Of a DNA stretch of 64,000 nt, positions 50,550 through 59,263 are shown in pieces. The translations under genes and the position numbers were made by a program. The notes under the pieces are model-generated. The model was not told where the DNA came from. It saw nothing but the letters and a program-made list of their open reading frames with translations, and ran no database searches. The stretch is from JAAZKA01 sp034926225. GTDB taxonomy: Bacteria; Bacillota; Clostridia; Oscillospirales; QAMX01. Numbering within the stretch: position 1 is the stretch's first letter; each line of letters starts with the position of its first letter. Location of the stretch: NCBI GenBank assembly GCA_034926225.1, contig JAYFRF010000005.1, positions 231,729 to 295,728 on the forward strand, read 5' to 3'.

Positions 50550-53257
50550 TTCTTATACTTTTTGCCGGAACCGCAGGGACAGGGGTCATTGCGGCCGGGC
50601 TTTGCCTGATGCCGCGCGGGACGGGGGCGGTCGCTGCCGTCGCCGTGGGTATCGGTGGTGATTTTCGCGACCTGCTTGCGCTGCGGCTCTTCCTTGTTGC
50701 GCAGACGGAGGTTATACAGGATGCGGACGGTCGTCTCGCGGATTTCGCGGATCATCGCCTCGAACATCTCAAATCCCTCGCGCTTGTACTCGACGACGGG
50801 GTCATGCTGGGCGTAGGCGCGCAGACCGATACCCTGCCGCAGCTCCTGCATCGCGTCGAGCTGCTCCATCCAAAGACGGTCGACGGTCTGCAAAAGGAAG
50901 ACGCGTTCGGCCTCCCGCATGAGGTTTTCGCCGATTTCGGCTTCCTTCTCGGCGTAGCGCACGGCAGCGGCCTCATGGAGTTTTTCGCAAAGCTCCTCCC
51001 GGGACAATTCAGCCAGGTATGAATCCTCAAGCGTGCCGGCGGGGAACAGATAGAGCCATTCTTTACCGATGCCAAGGATCGCATCGGGGGTCACGCGCTT
51101 GGCGTCGCCGAAGATTCCCGCGACGGCGTCATCGATAATCCCGTCGACCATTTTGGCGATCACGGGCTTCAGATCCTCGCCGTTCAAGACCTTGAGGCGC
51201 TGGGAATAGATGGTCTGACGCTGCACGTTCATAACGTCGTCGTACTCAAGGACGCGTTTACGGGATTCGAAGTTGCGGCTCTCGACCTTTTTCTGGGCAT
51301 TTTCGATCGCGCCGGTGAGGATCTTCTGGTCGATCGGCGTATCCTCGTCGATGCCGAGGTTTTCCATCATATTCTGGATGCGCTCGGAGCCGAACAGGCG
51401 CATCAGGTCGTCCTCCATGCTGAGGATAAAGCGGCTGGCGCCGGGGTCGCCCTGACGGCCGGAGCGTCCGCGCAGCTGGTTGTCGATACGGCGGCTCTCA
51501 TGGCGCTCGGTGCCGAGGATAAAAAGACCTCCCGCCGCGCGGACACGGCCGCCGTTTTCGCGGACTTCCGCCGAGTACTGCCCGACGAGCTCTTTATAGA
51601 CGGCGCGGGCTTCGAGGATGACGGGGTCTTCGGTTTCGGCAAAGCCGGTGGCTTCGGTGATGACCTCCTCGGTATAGCCGCGCTTATACAGCTCATTTTC
51701 GGCGATATAATCGGGGTTGCCGCCGAGCTTGATATCGGTACCGCGCCCGGCCATGTTGGTGGCGATGGTCACCGCGCCGAATTTACCGGCCTGTGCGACG
51801 ATCTGCGCCTCCTTTTCGTGGTGCTTGGCGTTTAAGACCTCATGCTTGACGCCTTCCTTTTTGAGCAAAGCGGAGACAAGCTCGGAAACCTCGATGGAGA
51901 CGGTACCGACCATGATCGGCTGCCCGCGCGAGACACAGTCCTTGACCTGCTCGACGACAGCGCGGTATTTCGCGGCTTTGGTACGGTAGACGGTGTCGGG
52001 GTAGTCGATACGGGCGACGGGCTTGTTCGTCGGGATTTCGACAACGTCAAGGTTATAGATAGCGCGGAATTCCTGCTCCTCGGTGAGAGCGGTACCGGTC
52101 ATACCGGAGAGCTTCTTATAGAGGCGGAAGAAGTTCTGGAAGGTGATGGTAGCCAGCGTGCGTGACTCGTTTTCGACTTTGACCTTTTCCTTGGCCTCGA
52201 TCGCCTGATGCAGTCCTTCGGAGTAGCGGCGGCCGTACATCAGACGGCCGGTAAATTCGTCGACAATGATGACCTGGTTGTCGCGGACGACGTAATCGAC
52301 ATCGAGCTGCATGACGCCGCGCGCCTTGATAGCCTGGTTGATGTGATGGACGAGGGTAGTGTTTTCGGGATCCATCAGGTTTTCAACGCCGAAGCGCTCC
52401 TCGGCATGGCGTACGCCCTGGGGGGTCAGCGTCGCCGTACGGGCCTTTTCATCGACGATGTAGTCGGCGTCGATATCGTCCTGCTCCTGCTTCACATCCT
52501 CTTCCTTTAAGCGCAGCGCCTTGCAGGTAACGGCAAAGGCGTCGGCCTGTCCGTAGAGGGGGGAGCTTTCCTCGGCCTGACCGGAGATGATCAGCGGGGT
52601 ACGGGCTTCATCGATCAGGATGGAGTCGACCTCGTCGACGATGGCGAAGGCGTGGCCGCGCTGGACCATATCCTTCTTATAGATAGCCATATTGTCGCGG
52701 AGATAATCGAATCCCAGCTCGTTGTTGGTGCCGTAGGTAATATCGCAGGCGTAGGCGGCGCGGCGCTGCTCGTTTGTCAGGTCGTGGACGATGAGTCCGA
52801 CGGAAAGGCCGAGGAAGCGATAGATCTTCCCCATCCATTCGGAGCCGTGGCGGGCGAGGTAATCGTTGACGGTCACAATGTGAACGCCCTCGCCCGTGAG
52901 GGCGTTCAGATATGCGGGAAGCGTCGCGGCAAGGGTTTTCCCTTCGCCTGTCTTCATTTCGGCGATACGGCCCTGGTGCAGGACGACACCACCGATCAGC
53001 TGGACATGGAATGGGGTCTCGCCGAGGACGCGGAACGCGCCCTCGCGGACATTGGCGAAGGCCTCCGGGAGGATCTCGTCAAGGGACTCGCCTTTTTGGT
53101 AGCGACTTTTCAGCTCCGCGGTCTTTTCGCGCAGCTCGGCGTCTGTTTTGCGCTTATATTCGTCGGCGAGCGCCTCGACCTTGCGGACAACGGGCTCGAT
53201 ACGTTTGATTTCGTGATCGGAGTGCGTACCGAAAAGCTTTGCAAAGAAACCAGCCAT
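50528..53257 (-). CDS. secA: Preprotein translocase ATPase SecA
   Basis: The ATPase of the Sec pathway pushes unfolded proteins through SecYEG. The 909-residue protein has the full domain order: GRIAEMKTGEGKTLAATLP (Walker A), a DEVDSILIDEARTPLIIS segment (Walker B and preprotein-binding entry), DQKILTGAIENAQ in the helical scaffold, and the C-terminal zinc motif NDPCPCGSGKKYKKCCG, which binds SecB or ribosomes in many bacteria. It is flanked on one transcript by an epimerase gene and a lipoprotein gene, unusual company for secA. Confidence 0.98.
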   Translation of the reverse strand: MAGFFAKLFGTHSDHEIKRIEPVVRKVEALADEYKRKTDAELREKTAELKSRYQKGESLDEILPEAFANVREGAFRVLGETPFHVQLIGGVVLHQGRIAEMKTGEGKTLAATLPAYLNALTGEGVHIVTVNDYLARHGSEWMGKIYRFLGLSVGLIVHDLTNEQRRAAYACDITYGTNNELGFDYLRDNMAIYKKDMVQRGHAFAIVDEVDSILIDEARTPLIISGQAEESSPLYGQADAFAVTCKALRLKEEDVKQEQDDIDADYIVDEKARTATLTPQGVRHAEERFGVENLMDPENTTLVHHINQAIKARGVMQLDVDYVVRDNQVIIVDEFTGRLMYGRRYSEGLHQAIEAKEKVKVENESRTLATITFQNFFRLYKKLSGMTGTALTEEQEFRAIYNLDVVEIPTNKPVARIDYPDTVYRTKAAKYRAVVEQVKDCVSRGQPIMVGTVSIEVSELVSALLKKEGVKHEVLNAKHHEKEAQIVAQAGKFGAVTIATNMAGRGTDIKLGGNPDYIAENELYKRGYTEEVITEATGFAETEDPVILEARAVYKELVGQYSAEVRENGGRVRAAGGLFILGTERHESRRIDNQLRGRSGRQGDPGASRFILSMEDDLMRLFGSERIQNMMENLGIDEDTPIDQKILTGAIENAQKKVESRNFESRKRVLEYDDVMNVQRQTIYSQRLKVLNGEDLKPVIAKMVDGIIDDAVAGIFGDAKRVTPDAILGIGKEWLYLFPAGTLEDSYLAELSREELCEKLHEAAAVRYAEKEAEIGENLMREAERVFLLQTVDRLWMEQLDAMQELRQGIGLRAYAQHDPVVEYKREGFEMFEAMIREIRETTVRILYNLRLRNKEEPQRKQVAKITTDTHGDGSDRPRPARHQAKPGRNDPCPCGSGKKYKKCCGRDE

Positions 53258-53298
53258 ATTTTAAATGCTCCTATATACGTGATACATAGATCATTGGC

Positions 53299-54165
53299 TT
53301 ACAGCGTATGGACCGCTAAAGCTTCATAATACTCAAGATTTTCCATTGCATCGCGCAAGCCCTGCTCCATCGGTTCGGGGCCGCCGAATTCAAAGGAATA
53401 AAAGCCGTCGTACCCCGCGCCCTTCAGGACAGACAGACAAGCGACCATATCGACGACGCCGTGACCGGGGACGGTATCGCGGAGGTAACCGCCGTCGCGG
53501 GTACGGAGCCAGCCGCGTCCGGGGAAGGGGACGCTCCCGGGCTTATAAAGGTAATCCTTAACGTGGACATGGCGCACGCGGTCGGAGAAGCGGCCGATAA
53601 AGCTTTCGGGGGATTCTCCGGCAAAGAGGATGTTGCCGAAATCGGCACAGACGCCGATATTGTCGCGGTCGAGGGCGGCAAGGAAGCGCTCGAAGCGGTC
53701 AGCGCCGTTAAAAAGGAAGCCCTGATCCTCGTAAAGACAGGTAATGCCGAGCGTTTTCGCGGTATCGGCGACGATCCCGGCGCGGCGGACGACGTCGTCG
53801 AAGACGCGGTCAAAAGTGGGGGCGCCGAGCTTTGCGGCCAAGAGACCGGGAACAAGGGTATGATGGAGATACGGCGCGCCGCAGGCTGCGGTAAGCTCGG
53901 CCAGCTTTTTCAGCTCCTCGACAGCCGCGTCGCCGCCGTCGCCGGAGAGATCGACGCAGTAGGAGACACAGGACGCGCTCATCCCGGCGGCGTCGAGGAT
54001 TTGTTTCAATTCGGAGGCCTGTTCTATCGTAGAGAAGGCACCGCAGGGGTAGGGCTCCACGCCGTCGAAACCGAGGGCTTTCGCGTACCCGACGGCGCCT
54101 GCCGCGCCGCGTTTATCAAGGGCGCCGGAGAAGCCGGTAAACATGCTCTTTTTCAAAGAATCCAC
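53299..54165 (-). CDS. Sugar phosphate isomerase/epimerase (TIM barrel)
   Basis: The 288-residue barrel has metal-site segments TCLYEDQGFLFNG, GVCADFGNILFAG, RHVHVKDYLYKPG and YDGFYSFEFGGPEP. The N-terminal GFDGVEPYPCGAFSTIEQA is typical of xylose-isomerase-like epimerases. The start is a GTG with a near ribosome site, or an ATG seven codons later, which reads as well. It heads the operon, 41 bases before secA, downstream of an extended -10 promoter. Confidence 0.8.
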   Translation of the reverse strand: MDSLKKSMFTGFSGALDKRGAAGAVGYAKALGFDGVEPYPCGAFSTIEQASELKQILDAAGMSASCVSYCVDLSGDGGDAAVEELKKLAELTAACGAPYLHHTLVPGLLAAKLGAPTFDRVFDDVVRRAGIVADTAKTLGITCLYEDQGFLFNGADRFERFLAALDRDNIGVCADFGNILFAGESPESFIGRFSDRVRHVHVKDYLYKPGSVPFPGRGWLRTRDGGYLRDTVPGHGVVDMVACLSVLKGAGYDGFYSFEFGGPEPMEQGLRDAMENLEYYEALAVHTL

Positions 54166-54275
54166 CGCCTTATTCGAAGTATAACACGGTCACAGCGCGC
54201 CGTGACCTTCCGTATTTGTGACATTTGCGCCGGACGCGGTAAGTTTTATGCCATCCGACCGTCGATCAAAATTGA

Positions 54276-54281
54276 TTATAG
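54276..54281 (-). promoter_or_regulatory. Extended -10 element of the epimerase-secA operon
   Basis: On the minus strand TGCTATAAT gives a perfect -10 with a TG extension, about 110 bases before the first gene. The region 17 bases further up is A/T-rich without a good -35. The 304-base gap to khpA otherwise holds only a small GGTCAC/GTGACC hairpin near 54190 and A/T runs. Confidence 0.55.
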
Positions 54282-54469
54282 CACAGTTGCTGAGAAAAAA
54301 AAAGACTTTTTTGATAATTCTTCTCTCTTTTCACATGAAAAGGCGACAAAAAAGCCCTCCACTCACACCCATGTGTTCACGCGCCGTTCATTTTGCACAA
54401 ACGATACGTTTCAGCACGGGGGCAAATGCAGAGCTTGTTGATTCGGCCGAGCCGACTTTCTCTAAAGGG

Positions 54470-54718
54470 TCAGTCGCAGATTTCCACGTTCACGCGCCGA
54501 TCCATATGATTCGCGGCGGAACGCATAATCGTGCGGAGTTCACGGGCGATACGGCCCTGACGGCCGATGACCTTACCCATGTCCTCCTTCGCGACGCGCA
54601 GCTCGAGGGTAATCACACTGTCGTCCTCGCCCGGCGCCTCGCGGACATCAATCGCGGTGGGGTCGTCGACCAAGCCGCGAACGATGTAAACGAGTAAATC
54701 CTTTAAGCTCGTGTCCAT
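54470..54718 (-). CDS. khpA: KH-domain RNA-binding protein KhpA
   Basis: The 82-residue protein is a single KH domain with the RNA-binding loop MGKVIGRQGRIARELRT (GxxG). KhpA partners KhpB in Gram-positive bacteria and affects cell division and RNA-level control. It overlaps the rpsP stop by one base (TAATG) at the end of the ylxM-ffh-rpsP unit, the usual place. Confidence 0.95.
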   Translation of the reverse strand: MDTSLKDLLVYIVRGLVDDPTAIDVREAPGEDDSVITLELRVAKEDMGKVIGRQGRIARELRTIMRSAANHMDRRVNVEICD

Positions 54719-54957
54719 TAAACAATACCTGCTTTTTTCAGCAGCACCTTCACGGTTTCGGAAGGCTGAGCGCCGTTCTTCATCCAGGAAAGTGCGCGTT
54801 CGCCGTCGATCTTGATTTCGGACGGCTCGACGAGGGGATTGTACGTTCCGATTTCTTCCAGGAAGCGGCCGTTACGCGGATAACGGGAATCCGCCACCAC
54901 AACGCGATAGAAGGGAGCCTTCTTCGCGCCGACTCTGCGAAGTCTGATCTTTACCAT
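54718..54957 (-). CDS. rpsP: 30S ribosomal protein S16
   Basis: The 79-residue protein starts VKIRLRRVGAKKAPFYRVVV and has ADSRYPRNGRFLEEIGTYNP, both hallmark S16 sequences. The length is normal. It binds 16S rRNA during 30S assembly. It lies between ffh and khpA with a 64-base gap after ffh. Confidence 0.98.
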   Translation of the reverse strand: MVKIRLRRVGAKKAPFYRVVVADSRYPRNGRFLEEIGTYNPLVEPSEIKIDGERALSWMKNGAQPSETVKVLLKKAGIV

Positions 54958-55021
54958 AAACTAGGTTTCACCTCCGGTTATTAATGCCGCCGTTTTTTAT
55001 ATCTTCCGGCGGGATCTATCG

Positions 55022-56407
55022 TCAAAACGGCAATTTGAATTTGCCGCCCTGTCCGCTGAATTTTTTACTGTGAGTACCCTTGCCGCGTCCGAGTGCCGCG
55101 AGATCGGGAGTGCCGCCCTTCGTGAGCTGTTTGGACATACTCTTAAGCAAATCGAACTGCTTTAAGAGCCGGTTAACGTCCTCAACCTTCTGTCCGCAGC
55201 CTGCCGCAACGCGTTTTTTACGGGAGAGGCTGACAATCGACGGATCCTTGCGTTCCGCCGGGGTCATCGAAAGGACGATCGCCTCGAGGCGGTTAAACTG
55301 ACGTTCGTCGAACTTCATATCCTTTAGGTCGGACTGCTTCACGCCGGGCATCATGCCGAGAAGCGCCTGCGCGCCGCCCATCTTCTTGAGCTGCTTGATC
55401 TGATCGAGGAAATCATTGAGATCGAGGCGCGACTGCGCCATCTTTTTCTCAAGCTCCTCGGCCTTCTTCTCATCGTAGCTCGCCTGCGCCTTTTCGATGA
55501 GGGTAAGCATATCGCCCATGCCGAGGATACGGGACGCCATACGGTCGGGGTGAAACAGCTCGATCCCGTCGAGCTTTTCACCTGTACCGGCGAATTTGAT
55601 GGGCTTCCCTGTGACCGCACGCACGGAAAGTGCCGCGCCGCCGCGGGTATCGGCGTCGAGCTTCGTCATGAAAACGCTGTCGATGCCGAGCTGGGTATCA
55701 AAGCCCGTCGCCGCGTTGACGGCATCCTGACCGGTCATCGCGTCGAGGAAGAGCATGATCTCGGTGGGATTCACGGTCGCCTTGATGTCCGCAAGCTCCG
55801 TCATGAGCGTATCGTCGATATGGAGTCTGCCTGCGGTATCGATAAAGACCATGTCGTTGCCGTTTTTGATCGCGTGCTCCACACCGGCGCGGGCGATTTC
55901 GACGGGATTGCCCTGCCCCATTTCGAATACCGGCACGCCGACCTGTCCGCCGACGACCTGAAGCTGGGTGATCGCCGCCGGGCGGTAGACGTCGCAGGCA
56001 ACGAGCAGGGGGCGCTTGTTAAACTGCGTTTTATACAGCGCCGCGAGCTTTGCGCCGTTGGTGGTCTTGCCGGCGCCCTGAAGACCGACGAGCATGACGA
56101 CCGTCGGGGGTTTGGGTGCAATCTTTATCTTCTCATTCGAGCCGCCCATGAGAGCGCACAGCTCGTCGTTCACGATCTTAACGACCTGCTGCTGCGGGGT
56201 GAGGCTCTCGAGCACGTCGGTACCGGTCGCCTTTTCGGTGACGCGTGCGATGAAGTCACGGACGACGCGGTAGTTGACGTCGGCGTCGAGGAGTGCCGTG
56301 CGCACCTCGCGCATGACCTCCTTGATGTCGGCTTCCGTGAGTCTGCCGTGGCTTTTTAACTTTTTAAACGCCTGCGAGAGGCGGTCTGATAAGCTTTCAA
56401 ATGCCAT
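55022..56407 (-). CDS. ffh: Signal recognition particle protein Ffh (SRP54)
   Basis: The GTPase of the signal recognition particle binds 4.5S/6S-type SRP RNA and delivers nascent membrane proteins to FtsY. The 461 residues hold an N domain (~1-85), a G domain with GLQGAGKTTNGAKLA (G1), DTAGRLHIDDTL (G3) and TKLDADTRGGAAL (G4), and a methionine-rich M domain (MGDMLTLIEK, KMGGAQALLGMMPG) for signal peptide binding. The tail is basic. GGAG precedes the ATG. Confidence 0.98.
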   Translation of the reverse strand: MAFESLSDRLSQAFKKLKSHGRLTEADIKEVMREVRTALLDADVNYRVVRDFIARVTEKATGTDVLESLTPQQQVVKIVNDELCALMGGSNEKIKIAPKPPTVVMLVGLQGAGKTTNGAKLAALYKTQFNKRPLLVACDVYRPAAITQLQVVGGQVGVPVFEMGQGNPVEIARAGVEHAIKNGNDMVFIDTAGRLHIDDTLMTELADIKATVNPTEIMLFLDAMTGQDAVNAATGFDTQLGIDSVFMTKLDADTRGGAALSVRAVTGKPIKFAGTGEKLDGIELFHPDRMASRILGMGDMLTLIEKAQASYDEKKAEELEKKMAQSRLDLNDFLDQIKQLKKMGGAQALLGMMPGVKQSDLKDMKFDERQFNRLEAIVLSMTPAERKDPSIVSLSRKKRVAAGCGQKVEDVNRLLKQFDLLKSMSKQLTKGGTPDLAALGRGKGTHSKKFSGQGGKFKLPF

Positions 56408-56439
56408 CGTTATCTGTTACTCCACTTTATTCCCCGGCG

Positions 56440-56529
56440 CTTTGCGCCCTTGTGCTTTGCGCCCTTGTGCTCCGCACCTATATGCTTTAAGCCTTTGTGC
56501 TCTGCGCCCGAGCGTCCTGCGCCCAAGTC
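56440..56529. repeat. Six-copy 15-nt tandem repeat crossing the ylxM stop codon
   Basis: Six contiguous 15-base units occur; the first two are identical (CTTTGCGCCCTTGTG) and the others are degenerate. On the minus strand each unit encodes five residues of the STRAQ type. The ylxM stop codon lies inside unit 4, where GC became AA, so the reading frame once could have run further. The array ends 32 bases before ffh. Confidence 0.85.
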
Positions 56530-56891
56530 TCCGACAGCGCGGATGCCGCATCCCGCATTTCCGCAATCAGGCGTTCCGCGCGGGGGTTTTTAAAACCCGT
56601 ACGGTTAATCACATCCAGCTCCGCGGCCGCTTTCAAAACGCGTGCGCGGGCGGCCTCCGCCGCCTGCGTCCGGTGAAACAGCCCCAGCTTTTCCTCAAAC
56701 TCCCGCAACGCGGTTTCCGCGTGACCGATCGCATCGCGCGCGCCCTGACGGGTAATGCCCGCGATTTCGGAGATTTCCGATAAAGACAGATCCTGTTCGT
56801 AATACAGCTCGAATAGTTCCCTTTGCCTCTCCGTTAGGAGCGCGCCGTACGTATCGTACAGCCGCGGTAAAACGACCAGATCTTTTGGCAT
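56487..56891 (-). CDS. ylxM: SRP-associated HTH protein YlxM
   Basis: The 134-residue protein has a sigma-70 region-4-like helix-turn-helix (LTERQRELFELYYEQDLSLS, then EIAGITRQGARDAIGHAE). YlxM binds SRP components in streptococci and is regularly the gene before ffh. The tail (ETWAQDARAQSTKA) lies in a 15-nt tandem repeat and is probably of variable length among strains. A good promoter lies upstream. Confidence 0.92.
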   Translation of the reverse strand: MPKDLVVLPRLYDTYGALLTERQRELFELYYEQDLSLSEISEIAGITRQGARDAIGHAETALREFEEKLGLFHRTQAAEAARARVLKAAAELDVINRTGFKNPRAERLIAEMRDAASALSETWAQDARAQSTKA

Positions 56892-56941
56892 CGCGTCCTC
56901 CTGTGTGCTCGTACAATGGGTGTAAAGCAGAAAGCCTTTAC

Positions 56942-56970
56942 ACTATACCACAGATCGCTGTCTTTGTCAA
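56942..56970 (-). promoter_or_regulatory. Promoter of the ylxM-ffh-rpsP-khpA operon
   Basis: On the minus strand TTGACA and TATAGT are spaced by 17 bases, about 50 bases before ylxM. Confidence 0.85.
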
Positions 56971-56991
56971 GTATTTTTTCGCGCGACATTA

Positions 56992-58230
56992 TCAGCGGAC
57001 CTCCGCTTTCCGTCCGCGTCCCTGTGCCCTGGCGAATACGGCGAACAGCGCGACCCATACGACGGTCGCGGCAAGCTCAGCGGTAAAGGGGAGCGTAGGA
57101 GAAAGGACGTAGAGGGAGCCTCCGATGTTGTTGGTCACGGCCATCAAAAGCGAGCGCACAGCGATGAAGGCGGAGACGAACATCCCCTTCTGCGCGCCGG
57201 CGGATATCTCGGTGATTTCGGTAAATTTGCCTTGCGCGTAAAAAATCACGGTTTTGGACGCACCGCGCAGGGTGAGCATGGCGAGCATGAGCCAGAAGCC
57301 GACGCCGTAGAAACCGAGATCGGCGAGCGCGAAGATCGCGGCGAGGACGGAGAGGATGAGAAAAACGGGTGCTCTCTGTCCGTATTTGCGGATGACAAGG
57401 GTCAGGAGCATACCGCCGAGACAGCAGCCGGTGAAGCCGTAGCCGATTTGGGCGGGGGAAAGGCCGCGATGGTCGGCGAGGTAGACGGAAATCAGAGGTT
57501 CGGCGATGTTCTGGATCGCGGGGAGGGTCATGAAGAAAAACATCCAGCCATAGACGCTGGCATAAGCGCGGAGATGGCGGGAAAGTGAGAAGGGCTCGCG
57601 GGCAGCGGGGAGAGTGGCACCATCGGCGACCACGGCATCGGGTGCGGCTTTGGGCTTCACGGAAGACATCATCATCGTGGAGAGGGTGGAGAGGGCGAAC
57701 AGGACGAAGACGACCAGGAGCATCCCGCGCATGCCCCAGAGCGTGGCGACGCCGCCGCCGATTGAGGGACCCGCGACGGACGCAATCTGGCTGACCAGGC
57801 AGTACAGGAGGTAGACGGAGAGCTTTTCGCCGGGGTAGTCATAGTCGAAGATGTAAAGAATGACGGCGGGGCCGAACATGGTGGTGAGGGAATAGAGGAA
57901 CTGACCGATCAGGAGTAACGTTGCGTCCTGTGCGAGGGCAAATAGGAGAGGCGCGGGTACGGTAACGCCCCAGCAGAGGACGACGAGCCATTTCAGGTTT
58001 ATTTTGCGGCTCAGGAAACCGGCGGCGAGAGCCAGGATGCCGGAGAAATTGCCGACGGACTGGATAAAGCTGACAAGTTGGGGGTTGCCGACGATTTCGT
58101 TCATGTAGACGGAGATCTGGCCGCGATACATCTGGAAGCCGAGGGCCCAAAGAACCTCGGCGATGAAGAGGAACGCGATATCGATATAGAAACGCGGGGT
58201 ACTCGCAAGCTTAGCCTTAATCTTATTCAT
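56992..58230 (-). CDS. MFS transporter
   Basis: The membrane protein of about 412 residues has 12 predicted helices. The first helix follows FYIDIAFLFIAEVLWALGF, and MYRGQISVYMNEIVG is the first loop. A central cytoplasmic loop (SVKPKAAPDAVVADGATLP) divides two six-helix halves. The tail is basic (RAQGRGRKAEVR). It may import or export a sugar or drug; the substrate is unknown. The start is ambiguous: the ATG at 58230 overlaps the mreB stop by 8 bases, and another in-frame ATG lies 15 bases upstream. Confidence 0.85.
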   Translation of the reverse strand: MNKIKAKLASTPRFYIDIAFLFIAEVLWALGFQMYRGQISVYMNEIVGNPQLVSFIQSVGNFSGILALAAGFLSRKINLKWLVVLCWGVTVPAPLLFALAQDATLLLIGQFLYSLTTMFGPAVILYIFDYDYPGEKLSVYLLYCLVSQIASVAGPSIGGGVATLWGMRGMLLVVFVLFALSTLSTMMMSSVKPKAAPDAVVADGATLPAAREPFSLSRHLRAYASVYGWMFFFMTLPAIQNIAEPLISVYLADHRGLSPAQIGYGFTGCCLGGMLLTLVIRKYGQRAPVFLILSVLAAIFALADLGFYGVGFWLMLAMLTLRGASKTVIFYAQGKFTEITEISAGAQKGMFVSAFIAVRSLLMAVTNNIGGSLYVLSPTLPFTAELAATVVWVALFAVFARAQGRGRKAEVR

Positions 58231-59263
58231 AGTCCGACGGTTCATCCAATCTGCGGCGGCGCGAGAGATTCATCGTACCATCACGCATATTTGCAAGGTT
58301 TTCGAGGGCTTTGCCGGTACCGTAGACGACGCAGGAGACGGCGTCGTCGGCGATATGGGCGGGAAGTCCGGTACGTTCGGCGAGCATCCTGTCAAAGCCC
58401 CAGATGAGGCAGCCGCCGCCGGTGAGCATGGCGCCGGTCTGGGCGATATCGGCGACAAGCTCGGGGGAGGTGCGCTCGAGCACGCCGTGGATGGCGTCGA
58501 GGATGGCGGAGGTGACCTCCTCGGTCGCCTCCAGGGTTTCGGAGGAGGAAAGCGTAATGGAACGGGGCAGTCCGGTCAGCAGGCAGCGGCCGCGCACCTC
58601 CATGGTTTTCTCGTCGGGGCGGGGGTAGACGCAGCCGATGTTGATTTTGATCTCCTCGGCGGTACGTTCGCCGATGAGGAGGTTATACTTGCGTCGCAGG
58701 TACTTCATGAGGGCTTCATCGTACTTGTCGCCAGCGATTTTGACGGAATCCGACTCGACAACGGTGCCCATGGAGAGGACGGCGATATCCGTGGTACCGC
58801 CGCCGATGTCGATGACCATGTTGCCCTGCGGACGGTCGATATCGAGTCCGGCGCCGAGCGCGGCAGCCATAGGCTCCTCGATCAGGTAAACGCGTTTCGC
58901 ACCGGCATGCATCCCGGCGTCTACGACGGCGCGCTCCTCGACCTCGGTGATGTTCGAGGGAATACAGATCACGAGGTTAGGGCGAAAAAGCTTGGAGCCC
59001 GGGACGCGCGAGAGGAACGCGCGGAGCATGCGCCGGGTCATCTCATAGTCGCTGATAACTCCCTCGCGGAGGGGACGCAGGGCGGCGATGCCGCCGGGGG
59101 TGCGGCCAAGCATCTTCTGGGCTTCGGCGCCGACCGCCAAAAGCTCGCCGGTGGTACGGTCGAGCGCGACGACGGACGGCTCGCGCAGGACGATGCCCTG
59201 TCCTTTTACATAGATAAGCACCGACGCGGTGCCGAGATCGATGCCTATGTCGCGTCCGAACAT
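58223..59263 (-). CDS. mreB: MreB-family rod-shape-determining protein
   Basis: The actin-like ATPase forms filaments under the membrane that guide cell-wall synthesis. The 346-residue protein has phosphate-1 DIGIDLGTASVLIYVKGQG, phosphate-2 VIDIGGGTTDIAVLSMG and the adenosine motif TGGGCLIWGFDRMLAE. The N-terminus lacks the amphipathic helix of E. coli MreB. In Firmicutes it may be MreB, Mbl or MreBH; neither mreC nor mreD is beside it, so it is not the mreBCD copy. It overlaps the sialidase-like gene by 19 bases and the MFS gene by 8. Confidence 0.9.
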   Translation of the reverse strand: MFGRDIGIDLGTASVLIYVKGQGIVLREPSVVALDRTTGELLAVGAEAQKMLGRTPGGIAALRPLREGVISDYEMTRRMLRAFLSRVPGSKLFRPNLVICIPSNITEVEERAVVDAGMHAGAKRVYLIEEPMAAALGAGLDIDRPQGNMVIDIGGGTTDIAVLSMGTVVESDSVKIAGDKYDEALMKYLRRKYNLLIGERTAEEIKINIGCVYPRPDEKTMEVRGRCLLTGLPRSITLSSSETLEATEEVTSAILDAIHGVLERTSPELVADIAQTGAMLTGGGCLIWGFDRMLAERTGLPAHIADDAVSCVVYGTGKALENLANMRDGTMNLSRRRRLDEPSDYE

